NCBI GenBank assembly: GCA_045542115.1
Contig: JAZQKK010000014.1
Span: 367,330-431,329 of the forward strand
DNA: 64,000 nucleotides
DNA from: RGIG995 sp045542115
GTDB lineage: Bacteria > Bacillota > Clostridia > Oscillospirales > UBA644
Direction: 5' to 3'
In this document: in pieces, positions 32,355 through 40,652 of the stretch
Position numbering within the stretch: the stretch's first letter is position 1
How the letters are laid out: each line of letters begins with the position of its first letter
Position numbers and translations under genes: made by a program
The notes under the pieces: generated by a model
The model's database searches: none
Told to the model about the DNA's origin: nothing
Seen by the model: the letters and a program-made list of their open reading frames with translations, nothing else

Positions 32355-33551
32355 TCAAACTTCTTTTTTTCGCTTCTGGGTCAGGGCGGCGATCAACCCA
32401 ATCAGAACGATGCCCGCCCACAGAAGAACGACGCCGGTCCAATTCAAGTACTGTGCCACGAACCCGAACACCAAATTGCAAAGAGCGGCGACGATATAGC
32501 CGGAGCAGTCCAAAATTCCGTTGATGCTGGATACCCGCCCGGTCTTCCCCATTCCAGGGATGTAGATGCTCCATAAAAGGGCGGAAGCGCAACCGGTGGA
32601 CATCAACGCCAACGCCAGCAAAATCACGTTTACCCAGGGCATCGATACAAAGGCAGCGCCCACATAAAACAGCGTGGCAAGGGCGAAGAAGATTCGCATC
32701 AACAAAATATCGTTTTCTTTGGTCATCCGGAAGAGGGCCAGCGACAGGAATGGCATCATCCCCTTGCAGAAACAAATAACCGCATAAATGGAATTGGCAA
32801 ACTCCGCAGCAAATCCCAACCGTTGAGTCAGATAGGTGGGAACCCAGAAGGCAACGGCGGTAATCGCAGTCTCGATCACCGCGCCAACGATCATATAAAA
32901 GGAGAACCGTTCAATTTTAAAGACGCTTAAAACACCCTTGATTCCGTCTTTCTTCCCGGAGCGATAGGTAATCTGCCCTTTCTTTTCAAAGCGGGTAATA
33001 ACCGCAAGGGCGCAGATGCAGATCACAAGGGTCATACAGCCGGCGGCAACAAAAACCCATTCCCAATCGAAAAGAATGGAAAGGATGCTTGCCACAAAAG
33101 GACCGGCAAAAGAAGCGACGGAGAAGAAGGTACAAATGGTGCGGGAATGATTTTGGCTGGTGTTTTCGGAAATAATTTTTACCAACGGACCGCGAAGCAT
33201 CGAAAGAGAAAAACCAAGCAGCGCATAGCAGACCAGCCGCATCCAAACGAAGGGAAATAAGGGAAAGAAGATGCTGGTAATCGAAGTTCCAAAAAGACCG
33301 CAGGCAATCAACTTTTTCGGATTGAGAATATCTCCCAGAATTCCGTTAAACAACTGCCCGGCGGCATACGTAACCATAAAAACGGAAGAAAGAAGGCCCA
33401 CAAACCCTTCGGTATAAAGACCGGCTGCAATCATACTCGGAGAGGTAACGCCCAACAGTTGACGGCTGTAATAACTGACCAAGTACGAAAAAATGCAGAC
33501 GATTCCAATGGAAACCGCGTGTTTAACCTGAGGAGAAACTTTTCCGCTCAC
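32355..33551 (-). CDS. MFS transporter (organophosphate/oxoanion-like)
   Basis: 398 aa with 12 predicted membrane helices. The RQLLGVTSPSMIAAGLYTEGFVGLLSS and TYAAGQLFNGILGDILNPKKLI blocks carry the MFS loop 2-3 motif (GxLxD). General resemblance to GlpT/UhpT-type OPA carriers; substrate unknown. The start is assigned to GTG at 33551 because AAGGAGCG lies 6 nt upstream; the longer reading frame has no ribosome site and would add a non-transporter extension overlapping the promoter. Confidence 0.78.
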   Translation of the reverse strand: MSGKVSPQVKHAVSIGIVCIFSYLVSYYSRQLLGVTSPSMIAAGLYTEGFVGLLSSVFMVTYAAGQLFNGILGDILNPKKLIACGLFGTSITSIFFPLFPFVWMRLVCYALLGFSLSMLRGPLVKIISENTSQNHSRTICTFFSVASFAGPFVASILSILFDWEWVFVAAGCMTLVICICALAVITRFEKKGQITYRSGKKDGIKGVLSVFKIERFSFYMIVGAVIETAITAVAFWVPTYLTQRLGFAAEFANSIYAVICFCKGMMPFLSLALFRMTKENDILLMRIFFALATLFYVGAAFVSMPWVNVILLALALMSTGCASALLWSIYIPGMGKTGRVSSINGILDCSGYIVAALCNLVFGFVAQYLNWTGVVLLWAGIVLIGLIAALTQKRKKEV

Positions 33552-33590
33552 AACAATCGCTCCTTCAAAAGAATCACTTTTAACTTGAAC

Positions 33591-33619
33591 ATTATAGCGA
33601 ATCGTCGAAGATTTGTCCA
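33591..33619 (-). promoter_or_regulatory. promoter of the MFS gene
   Basis: Minus strand TGGACA (33614-33619) and TATAAT (33591-33596), spacing 17 bp, 40 nt before the GTG start. Confidence 0.7.
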
Positions 33620-33761
33620 TAGATTCGAGAGAAAAAAACGGAGATTTCGTAAAAAATTCAAACTTTTTCCAAACAAAAAGATGATTTTCAAAACACGATG
33701 AAGAGCCGGCTCTCCTTGGCAGATATTTCCGAAAAGTTCGAAAAAAATTCGTAATATACAC

Positions 33762-33790
33762 TTTACAAACGGGTATTATTATGTTATAAT
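33762..33790 (+). promoter_or_regulatory. promoter of rpsO
   Basis: TTTACA at 33762-33767 and TATAAT at 33785-33790, spacing 17 bp. It is followed by a leader of about 95 nt whose hairpin GCCGC-AGCAAA-GCGGC (33862-33877) lies just before the ribosome site, possibly for S15 autoregulation. Confidence 0.75.
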
Positions 33791-33892
33791 ATACAAGATG
33801 CCGAAAATCAGTTGACGGACAACTCCAACCGCAACTTATTTTCCGGTGAATTATTTTAATTGCCGCAGCAAAGCGGCGTAGGAGGAAGCATT

Positions 33893-34156
33893 ATGCTGAA
33901 AGAAACCAAGACCCAAGTAATTGAAGCGAACCGCAGAAGTGACGTTGACACCGGTTCTCCCGAAGTGCAGGTTGCCATTCTGACCGCTCGCATCAAAGAA
34001 CTCACCGAACACTTGAAGGCCAACCCCAAGGATTTCCATTCCCGTCGTGGCCTGCAAAAGATGGTCGGTCAGCGGAGAAATATGTTGAACTATCTGCAAA
34101 AGAAGGACATCACCCGCTACCGTGCGATCATCGCAAAGCTCGGTCTGAGAAAGTAA
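33893..34156 (+). CDS. rpsO: 30S ribosomal protein S15
   Basis: 87 aa. Diagnostic sequence GSPEVQVAILTARIKELTEHLK and DFHSRRGLQKMVGQRRNMLNYL. S15 binds 16S rRNA at the h20-h22 three-way junction, an early step in small-subunit assembly. Ribosome site AGGAGG 7 nt upstream of the ATG. Followed by two hairpins and then pnp, the classic rpsO-pnp order. Confidence 0.97.
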   Translation: MLKETKTQVIEANRRSDVDTGSPEVQVAILTARIKELTEHLKANPKDFHSRRGLQKMVGQRRNMLNYLQKKDITRYRAIIAKLGLRK

Positions 34157-34170
34157 TTCGGTCCGTTTCT

Positions 34171-34198
34171 GACAGAAGAGGAGCAATCCTCTCCTGTC
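34171..34198 (+). other. hairpin after rpsO with GCAA tetraloop
   Basis: 12-bp stem with one mismatch closed by a GCAA (GNRA) loop, 14 nt after the rpsO stop and before the terminator. It may protect or process the rpsO 3' end. Confidence 0.6.
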
Positions 34199-34206
34199 GG
34201 GCAGAG

Positions 34207-34238
34207 CAAAGTCATCCCGGCGGATGGCTTTGTTTTTT
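34207..34238 (+). terminator. terminator between rpsO and pnp
   Basis: 11-bp stem CAAAGTCATCC/GGATGGCTTTG with one G-T pair and six T. No strong promoter was found between here and pnp, so pnp probably depends on read-through or a weak promoter. Confidence 0.8.
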
Positions 34239-34324
34239 GCCACAATACCCCAAAAGAGTACAAAAAAACGCGAAAACAAAAAACAAAGAAATCAAATCTG
34301 GTCTCCCTTGCATTCTGGATTCAG

Positions 34325-34366
34325 CAGTTATGAAAGTTTCCCAGCCGTGGGGAATTTTGATAACTG
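34325..34366 (+). promoter_or_regulatory. long hairpin in the pnp leader
   Basis: 18-bp stem (34325-34342 with 34349-34366), one mismatch and two G-T pairs, loop AGCCGT, 43 nt before the pnp start. It resembles the RNase III-cleaved leader stem used for PNPase autoregulation in enterobacteria; equivalence in Clostridia is inference. Confidence 0.55.
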
Positions 34367-34409
34367 CCGGAACAGAGGGGAGTCCACGAAAACAGAAAGG
34401 ACAAGCCCT

Positions 34410-36530
34410 ATGAACATTTACGAAAACTATCGCAAATTCGAGACGACGGTAGCCGGCCGTCCTCTGGTGGTCGAAACCGGAAAATTTGCAGGTCTTGCCA
34501 ACGGCTCCGCAATGATTCGTTACGGGGAAACTTGCGTTTTGGCCTGCGCCACCGCATCGGAAAAGCCCCGGGACGGAATCGACTTCTTCCCCTTGGCTGT
34601 CGACTATGAAGAAAAACTTTACTCCATCGGCCGCATCCCCGGTTCTTTTATGAAGCGGGAAGGCAAACCCACCGAAAAAGCAATTCTTACCGCCCGCGTC
34701 ATCGACCGTCCCATCCGTCCCTTGTTCCCCAAGGATATGCGCAACGACGTTGTAGTCAGCCTGACGCTGATGGCCGTTGACCCCGATTGCTCTCCCGAAA
34801 TCACCGCGATGATCGGTGCTTCCGTAGCAATCTCCATTTCCGATATTCCCTGGAAAGGCCCCATCGGCGGCGTGCTTCTGGGCTACGTTGACGGTCAGTA
34901 CGTCATCAACCCCACCGAAGAACAGCGTGCCGTTTCCGAAATGTCGGTCACCGTGGCCGCTTCCGCCGACAAAATCGTTATGATTGAAGCCGGCGCCAAC
35001 GAAATTCCCGACGACGTAATGTACGACGGAATCCTGGAAGCCCACAAGGAAATCAAGAAAATCGTTGAATTCATTGAAGGCATCAAAGCCGAAATCGGCA
35101 AGCCCAAGTTTGAATACGAAGCTCACACTCTGCCCGAAGGAATGTTGGAAGACATCATTGCCTTCGCCGGCGAAAAGATTAAAGTGGCAATGAAGACCGA
35201 CGACAAAGACGTCCGGGACGCTCAGGTTGCCGCAGTCACCGCTGAAATCGAAGCGGAATTCGGCGAAAAATATCCCGATTCTTCCGCCGCCATCGGTGAA
35301 GCGGTCTACAAAATTGAAAAAATGATTGTCCGGGATATGATTATCAACGACCACGAACGTGTAGACGGCCGCGGACTGGAAGATATCCGTCCCTTGTATG
35401 CCGAAGCCGGGATTCTTCCCCGGGTACACGGTTCCGGTTTGTTCAGCCGGGGACAGACTCAGGTTCTGACCATCGCCACGTTGGGCTCCATTTCCGAAGC
35501 TCAGATTCTGGATGGCGTGGACGGCGAAACCAGCAAACGCTATATGCATCATTACAATATGCCCGGCTATTCCACCGGCGAAGCGAAATCCAATCGGGGT
35601 GCCGGCCGTCGTGAAATCGGTCACGGTGCTTTGGCGGAACGTTCCCTCGTTCCCGTTCTTCCCTCGGTAGAAGAATTCCCCTATGCCATCCGTTTGGTTT
35701 CCGAAGTTCTTTCTTCCAACGGTTCCACCTCTCAGGGTTCGGTCTGTGGCTCCACCCTGGCTCTGATGGATGCCGGTGTTCCCATTAAGGCTCCCGTTGC
35801 CGGTATTTCCTGCGGACTTGTCACCGACGAAGACCGCTGGATTACGATGGTGGACATTCAGGGTCTGGAAGACTTCTACGGCGATATGGACTTTAAGGTT
35901 GCCGGTACGATGAAGGGGATTACCTCCATCCAGATGGACATCAAGGTGGACGGTCTTTCTTATGAAATCATCAAGAAGGCCTTCGAACAAACCAAGGCCG
36001 GCCGTGAAATGATTTTGAACGACATTATCCTCAAAGCCATTCCCGCTCCCAGAGCAGAACTTTCTGCTTACGCTCCCAAGATTCTTTCCTATAAGATTCC
36101 CACCGATAAGATTCGGGAAGTCATCGGAACGGGCGGTAAGGTCATTCAGAGAATCACCGCAGAAAACGACGTTAAAGTCAACGTGGAAGACGACGGCTCT
36201 TGCCAGGTTCTCTACGTGAATAAAGAAAACGGCGAAAACGCGATGCGTATTATTCGCACCATCGTGGAAGGTCCCGAAATCGGAACCATCTACAAGGCGA
36301 AGGTTACCCGCCTGATGAACTTCGGCGCCTTTGCGGAATTCGTTCCCGGCAAAGAAGGTCTGGTCCACATCTCCCAGCTGGACGAACACAGAGTCGGTAA
36401 GGTGGAAGACGTAGTCAGCGTAGGAGACGAAATCTGGGTCAAAGTCACTGAAATCGACGACCAGGGCCGCATCAATCTTTCCCGGAAGGAAGCCCTTCGG
36501 GAACTGTTGGCTCAGCAGAACGAACAGTAA
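34410..36530 (+). CDS. pnp: polyribonucleotide nucleotidyltransferase (PNPase)
   Basis: 706 aa. Two RNase PH domains (about 1-220 and 305-545; second core has GRREIGHGALAERSL and SSNGSTSQGSVCGSTLALMDAGVP), then KH (KIREVIGTGGKVIQRITAENDV) and S1 (GTIYKAKVTRLMNFGAFAEF) domains. It degrades RNA 3' to 5' by phosphorolysis as a trimer. The start at 34410 follows AGAAAGGA. It follows rpsO as usual. Confidence 0.96.
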   Translation: MNIYENYRKFETTVAGRPLVVETGKFAGLANGSAMIRYGETCVLACATASEKPRDGIDFFPLAVDYEEKLYSIGRIPGSFMKREGKPTEKAILTARVIDRPIRPLFPKDMRNDVVVSLTLMAVDPDCSPEITAMIGASVAISISDIPWKGPIGGVLLGYVDGQYVINPTEEQRAVSEMSVTVAASADKIVMIEAGANEIPDDVMYDGILEAHKEIKKIVEFIEGIKAEIGKPKFEYEAHTLPEGMLEDIIAFAGEKIKVAMKTDDKDVRDAQVAAVTAEIEAEFGEKYPDSSAAIGEAVYKIEKMIVRDMIINDHERVDGRGLEDIRPLYAEAGILPRVHGSGLFSRGQTQVLTIATLGSISEAQILDGVDGETSKRYMHHYNMPGYSTGEAKSNRGAGRREIGHGALAERSLVPVLPSVEEFPYAIRLVSEVLSSNGSTSQGSVCGSTLALMDAGVPIKAPVAGISCGLVTDEDRWITMVDIQGLEDFYGDMDFKVAGTMKGITSIQMDIKVDGLSYEIIKKAFEQTKAGREMILNDIILKAIPAPRAELSAYAPKILSYKIPTDKIREVIGTGGKVIQRITAENDVKVNVEDDGSCQVLYVNKENGENAMRIIRTIVEGPEIGTIYKAKVTRLMNFGAFAEFVPGKEGLVHISQLDEHRVGKVEDVVSVGDEIWVKVTEIDDQGRINLSRKEALRELLAQQNEQ

Positions 36531-36546
36531 TTAAAAAAAACCAAAG

Positions 36547-36577
36547 GGTCTCCGTTCCAAGGACGGGGACCTTTTTT
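36547..36577 (+). terminator. terminator of pnp
   Basis: 9-bp stem GGTCTCCGT/ACGGGGACC followed by six T. Confidence 0.8.
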
Positions 36578-36590
36578 GCAAGGAATTCAT

Positions 36591-37154
36591 ATGAACTTAA
36601 ACGCAACACCCAAAATCGGGAATTTGTGGCGATTGTACTGCCTGTACCACAAAGCATTCCCTCGCAGCGAGAAAAAACCCTTTGGAATGATGCTCCAAAA
36701 ACGAAAGACCGGAACAATGGAACTGATGACCGTGGAAGACGATTCGGGAGAATTTCTCGGCCTTGTTATTACCATTCTGCACAAAGATATCGTGCTTTTG
36801 GATTATTTAGCCATCTCCCCCGCCCATCGAGGCAAAGGCACCGGGTCGGAAGTGTTGAAACTGTTGAATTGCCGTTATCCGGGAAAACGTCTGCTTCTGG
36901 AAATCGAAGACCCGGAAGAACCCTGCGACAACCGGAATGACCGTCTGCGCCGCAAAGCCTTTTACCTGCGAAACGGGCTGACGGTGCAGAATTACAAAGT
37001 TTGGCTTTTCGGCATCAAAATGCTGATACTCACCAACGGTACCACGGTGAACTATGAAGAATACCACGAAATTTTTGATGCGGTATTCCCCTCCGGAATC
37101 GGGAAAAACATATCTTTTGCAGAACCATATCAAGAATCGGAGGAAACGCGATGA
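36591..37154 (+). CDS. GNAT-family N-acetyltransferase
   Basis: 187 aa. Acetyl-CoA-binding motif A is LDYLAISPAHRGKGTGSEVLKLL (Q/RxxGxG/A type: HRGKGTG), preceded by strands LGLVITILHKDIVLL, followed by RLLLEIEDPEE and KAFYLRNGLTVQNYKVW. The substrate is unknown. Start at 36591 with AAGGAA upstream. The stop overlaps the ATG of the following truncated CapA-like gene. Confidence 0.82.
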   Translation: MNLNATPKIGNLWRLYCLYHKAFPRSEKKPFGMMLQKRKTGTMELMTVEDDSGEFLGLVITILHKDIVLLDYLAISPAHRGKGTGSEVLKLLNCRYPGKRLLLEIEDPEEPCDNRNDRLRRKAFYLRNGLTVQNYKVWLFGIKMLILTNGTTVNYEEYHEIFDAVFPSGIGKNISFAEPYQESEETR

Positions 37155-37579
37155 AATTCACAGCAGTCGGCGACGCCATCATTGGACGGCGTATTTGTGA
37201 TGCGTTTGCGGGGCTGGAAGAACTGACCCCCATTATCCAACAGGGCGAGGTGCGGTTTTTCAATCTGGAAACGACCTTGAACGCAAAAGGGGAATGTTTT
37301 GCAGGAGAACATAGCGGCGGAACCTACCTTCGCACCGATAAAGGCGTTTTGGAAGACTTGAAAAAATTCGGCTTCAACGTTACTTCTTTTAACAATAATC
37401 ACGTAATGGACTATTCCTTCAACGGGTTGTTGAAGACCTTGGAAGCGGTAGAAGAAAGCGGTCTTCCCCGTTTGGCAAAAGACCCCTCGTTTCTCTCCGA
37501 CTTTTTGCGTCGGTGTAGCGAATGGGGAACAAACTTCACCCGGAACGAAGACGGAACTTTATCCTTGATTCTTGCATAA
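37151..37579 (+). pseudogene. CapA/PgsA-like protein with an apparent in-frame internal deletion
   Basis: 142 aa versus about 350-400 for the family. The N-terminal 105 residues match CapA metallophosphatase-like domains: TAVGDAIIGRRI, VRFFNLETTLN, GGTYLRTD, FGFNVTSFNNNHVMDYSFNG. These carry the expected D, N, and NNNH metal residues. At SGLPRLAKDPSFLSDF the sequence jumps to what looks like the C-terminal end of such proteins, with the frame still open. Later catalytic histidines are missing, so it is probably inactive. The ATG overlaps the GNAT stop. It could alternatively be a genuine short variant. Confidence 0.6.
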
Positions 37580-37580
37580 A

Positions 37581-37616
37581 AAAGTGCTTACGTTTTTTTC
37601 GTAAGCACTTTTTTTA
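37581..37616 (+). terminator. terminator after the CapA remnant
   Basis: 12-bp stem AAAGTGCTTACG/CGTAAGCACTTT with seven-T loop and a following T-run; also usable on the minus strand by the lipid kinase gene. Confidence 0.8.
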
Positions 37617-37639
37617 TTGATTTTTTTCTTAAAAACCTC

Positions 37640-38509
37640 TTAAAACGGAATCGTTTGAGTGACACGGGACGATTGCGGAGCCGTTGCCGTATAGGACGTA
37701 ACGCCGCAAAGGGTCTCCCCGTCAATCTGCAAAGCCCGGGGAGCGTCGAATTCCACGGTAATTTCTTTGCCTTTCAACACCGAAATCATTTTCTTGTGCT
37801 TCACGTGTTCCCCCTTAAAAATGGAGGGAAATACCATCAGAGCCTTCAATTTTCCGGAATTATGGTACAACAGCGTCGCTACGGTGTCGTCTTGGCGAGT
37901 TTGACCGGGGGTTGGCATCATTCCGCCGCCGTAATACCGACCGAACATCGTGGGAGCGAGCCAAACTTTCCGGAAGAAATACTCTTTTCCGTCCACCGTC
38001 ACCTTGGCGTTCGTGGGCTTGTAATGGAACAGAAGACCCTTAATTGCAATGGCGGTATAATTTACCGGCTTGTCGCTCTTACTCCGCTGCAAATCGCCCA
38101 TTTCACAGCAATAACCGTCAATTCCAAATCCTACGCCGTTGATAAAACGGTACCTCGTTCCGTTGACCGTCACCGAGGGGAGATTTTGAACGTATTCTTT
38201 TACGGGAATGGGATGTTCCGAAGTCTTTGAACCCAGAACGTCAAAGGCAAAATCGTTGCCTGAGCCGGCGGGATAATACAAGACTTCACAGGGAATCTCC
38301 ATTCCGTCGGTGTCGTTGACAAAACGATTCAACGTCCCGTCGCCGCCACACAGAATCAAAGAGTCTTCTTCGGTCAAAGAAGACAACAGTTCCCCATATC
38401 CGTTCAATCGGGTCACGTCGTAAGAAACACAATCGGGGAAACGTGACTTCATTCCTTCCGGGGTACAGCTCCCGGACAAGGGGTTGTACAAAACGACAGT
38501 TTTCGACAT
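37640..38509 (-). CDS. diacylglycerol/lipid kinase family protein
   Basis: 289 aa. The catalytic-domain signature ILCGGDGTLNRFVND and the glycine block YYPAGSGNDFAFDVLG are clear; FINGVGFGIDG and AMGRYYGGGMM-type (APTMFGRYYGGGMMPTP) follow, as in YegS/DgkB-like kinases. It phosphorylates diacylglycerol or a related lipid at the membrane surface. The start at 38509 follows AGGTG. Its own promoter precedes a hairpin in the 5' leader. Confidence 0.85.
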   Translation of the reverse strand: MSKTVVLYNPLSGSCTPEGMKSRFPDCVSYDVTRLNGYGELLSSLTEEDSLILCGGDGTLNRFVNDTDGMEIPCEVLYYPAGSGNDFAFDVLGSKTSEHPIPVKEYVQNLPSVTVNGTRYRFINGVGFGIDGYCCEMGDLQRSKSDKPVNYTAIAIKGLLFHYKPTNAKVTVDGKEYFFRKVWLAPTMFGRYYGGGMMPTPGQTRQDDTVATLLYHNSGKLKALMVFPSIFKGEHVKHKKMISVLKGKEITVEFDAPRALQIDGETLCGVTSYTATAPQSSRVTQTIPF

Positions 38510-38545
38510 AAAAAACACCTATCCGATAAAATTTTTGCGCTAAAA

Positions 38546-38573
38546 TGAAAAAGGATTCCGACACGGTCGGAAT
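38546..38573 (-). promoter_or_regulatory. terminator-like hairpin in the lipid-kinase leader
   Basis: 8-bp stem ATTCCGAC/GTCGGAAT (38555-38573) followed on the minus strand by CCTTTTTCATTTT. It lies between the promoter and the start, so it could attenuate transcription. Confidence 0.5.
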
Positions 38574-38587
38574 ATCTTTACGTTCTT

Positions 38588-38616
38588 ATTTTATCATATA
38601 GAATCGAATTTGTCAA
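38588..38616 (-). promoter_or_regulatory. promoter of the lipid kinase gene
   Basis: Minus strand TTGACA (38611-38616) and TAAAAT (38588-38593), spacing 17 bp. Confidence 0.75.
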
Positions 38617-38619
38617 GTC

Positions 38620-38652
38620 CAAAAAGCAAAGTCGGAGAGAAATCTCTCCGAC
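38620..38652 (-). terminator. terminator of the DUF512-der-plsY operon
   Basis: 10-bp stem GTCGGAGAGA/TCTCTCCGAC followed on the minus strand by TTTGCTTTTT. It ends a few bases before the lipid kinase -35 box. Confidence 0.8.
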
Positions 38653-38659
38653 CGTTGAT

Positions 38660-39313
38660 TTATTGGGTTTTCTTTTTTCCGAGGGATATTTTTCGCTCCG
38701 TTCCCAAAACAATGCGTTTGATGTTTCCGGCGTGGCGAACCCAGACTGAGGCACACATCACGGCAATAACACCGGTCAGCAAACCCCAACCCGGTTGCCC
38801 GTAATAGACAAATCCCACGGTAACGGGAATGACAATCCCGCAGATAAGGGAAGAGAGGGACACCATCCGAAACAGAAGAAGAACCAGAAGAAACGTGGCA
38901 AGAACGGCAAGGAAGATACGATAATCCAGAACGATCAAAAGTCCGCCCATCACCGAAACGCCCTTTCCCCCTTTAAACGAAGCAAAACAGGGGAAAAAAT
39001 TTCCCAGAAGGCACCCTGCCACCAAAATCACACCGGCAAAACACGCCCCCACGTTGCCCCATCCAAACAGGTCTCCGGGGAACAGGTACTTTGCAAGCAA
39101 GCCGAACACCATACTTTTCAGAATCTCGGCAGCCATTACGGAAATACCCCAACCCAAACCCATCGAACGGGCCACGTTGGTTCCGCCGGCGTTACCGCTT
39201 CCGACTTTGTAAATGTCAATTTTGCCGATATATTTGGTGACTACCAGAGACAGATTCACACTGCCAACCAGGTATCCCACCGCAAAAATCAGCGTGAGCC
39301 AAAGCCATTTCAT
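38660..39313 (-). CDS. plsY: glycerol-3-phosphate acyltransferase PlsY
   Basis: 217 aa, about five to six membrane helices. Conserved blocks: GSVNLSLVVTKY, VGSGNAGGTNVARSMG and ASFKGGKGVSVMGGLL. PlsY transfers acyl from acyl-phosphate to glycerol-3-phosphate, the first acylation step of phospholipid synthesis. Its ATG overlaps the der stop by 4 bp and its ribosome site GGGGAG is inside der. Confidence 0.93.
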   Translation of the reverse strand: MKWLWLTLIFAVGYLVGSVNLSLVVTKYIGKIDIYKVGSGNAGGTNVARSMGLGWGISVMAAEILKSMVFGLLAKYLFPGDLFGWGNVGACFAGVILVAGCLLGNFFPCFASFKGGKGVSVMGGLLIVLDYRIFLAVLATFLLVLLLFRMVSLSSLICGIVIPVTVGFVYYGQPGWGLLTGVIAVMCASVWVRHAGNIKRIVLGTERKISLGKKKTQ

Positions 39314-40638
39314 TTTTCTTGCTCTCCCCTTTCACGGATAAAGAGACGAATGGGCGTTCCTTCCAATCCGAACACGGCGCGAATTTGATTTTCAATATAC
39401 CGCTGATAAGAAAAGTGGAACAAAGACGCATCGTTACAGAAAATAACGAAGGAAGGAGGATTGGTGGAAGCCTGGGTCATATAGAGAATCTTCAACCGTT
39501 TTCCTTTGTCGGAAGGAGGTTGGACCCGGATGGTGGCATCCGCCAAAATATCGTTCAGAACCCCGGTGGTAATCCGACGGGAATGCTGTTCGTGAACGGA
39601 ATTGATAAGCGAATACAGTTTTTCTACCCGCTGACCGGTCTTCGCGGAAATGAAGAGCACGGGAGCGTAAGACATATACTTCAACTCTTCTTTGATATCT
39701 ACCTTCATTTGGTCCATCGTGTAGGAATCTTTTTCAATCAAATCCCACTTGTTGACCAAAATGATGGAGGCCTTTCCCCGCTCGTGGGCAAAGCCGGCAA
39801 TCTTTACGTCCTGGTCGGTCACACCCCGGGAAGCGTCAATCAAAATCAATACCACGTCGGCCCGGTCGATGGCCATATAAGAACGAACGATGGAATACTG
39901 CTCGATATTATCATACACCTTATTTTTCCGGCGTATGCCTGCCGTATCGATAAAACAGTACCGTCCGCACCGATTTTCCTTCACCGTGTCCACCGCATCC
40001 CGGGTCGTGCCGGGAATATCGGAGACGATCATCCGCTTTTCCCCGAGAATATAGTTGACCAAGGAAGATTTTCCCACGTTGGGGCGGCCAATCAGAGCCA
40101 CCTTGATGGTTTTGTCTTCTTCGTCTTCCTCTTCGGGCGCGGGGAGATATTCGTAGACCGCATCCAGCAAATCGCCGATCCCAAGCCCGTGAACCGAAGA
40201 AACGGCCACGGGGTCGCCCATTCCCAAATTATAAAATTCGTAAAATTCGGGGGGATTTTCCCCGGGACGGTCAATTTTATTGACACACAGAACCACGTTT
40301 TTTCCGGCCTTCATCAGCATCCGGGACACTTCCACGTCCGCATCGGTCACCCCGGATTTGATGTCGGTAACAAAAATTACCGCATCCGCCTGGTCGATGG
40401 CAATCTGCGCCTGACGGCGCATCTGGTCCAGAATTTCGTTGCCGGTATAGGGCTCGATACCGCCGGTATCCACCAACGTAAAAGCCCGTCCTCTCCATTC
40501 CGAATCGCAATAAATACGGTCCCGGGTCACGCCGGGGGTATCTTCGATAATGGAAAGCCGCTGACCGACGATTTTGTTAAACAGGGTGGATTTCCCCACG
40601 TTGGGGCGTCCCACCACGGCAATCATAGGATTGGCCAT
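39310..40638 (-). CDS. der: ribosome biogenesis GTPase Der (EngA)
   Basis: 442 aa with tandem GTPase domains: VVGRPNVGKSTLFNKIVGQ, DTPGVTRD, NKID in the first; LIGRPNVGKSSLVNYILGE, DIPGTTRDAVD, VNKWD in the second. A KH-like C-terminal domain ends the protein. Der acts in 50S assembly. The start at 40638 follows GGAGG. Middle gene of the DUF512-der-plsY operon. Confidence 0.96.
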   Translation of the reverse strand: MANPMIAVVGRPNVGKSTLFNKIVGQRLSIIEDTPGVTRDRIYCDSEWRGRAFTLVDTGGIEPYTGNEILDQMRRQAQIAIDQADAVIFVTDIKSGVTDADVEVSRMLMKAGKNVVLCVNKIDRPGENPPEFYEFYNLGMGDPVAVSSVHGLGIGDLLDAVYEYLPAPEEEDEEDKTIKVALIGRPNVGKSSLVNYILGEKRMIVSDIPGTTRDAVDTVKENRCGRYCFIDTAGIRRKNKVYDNIEQYSIVRSYMAIDRADVVLILIDASRGVTDQDVKIAGFAHERGKASIILVNKWDLIEKDSYTMDQMKVDIKEELKYMSYAPVLFISAKTGQRVEKLYSLINSVHEQHSRRITTGVLNDILADATIRVQPPSDKGKRLKILYMTQASTNPPSFVIFCNDASLFHFSYQRYIENQIRAVFGLEGTPIRLFIRERGEQEK

Positions 40639-40652
40639 TCCGTTCCCTCCTT

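Noticed and set aside
33552..33761. N-terminal extension of the MFS transporter
   Set aside because: The open frame extends upstream, but the promoter and the AAGGAGCG site place the start at GTG 33551.
34212..36389. 725-aa minus-strand open frame
   Set aside because: It lies opposite pnp, whose PNPase domains are unmistakable; composition is that of an antisense shadow and there is no ribosome site.
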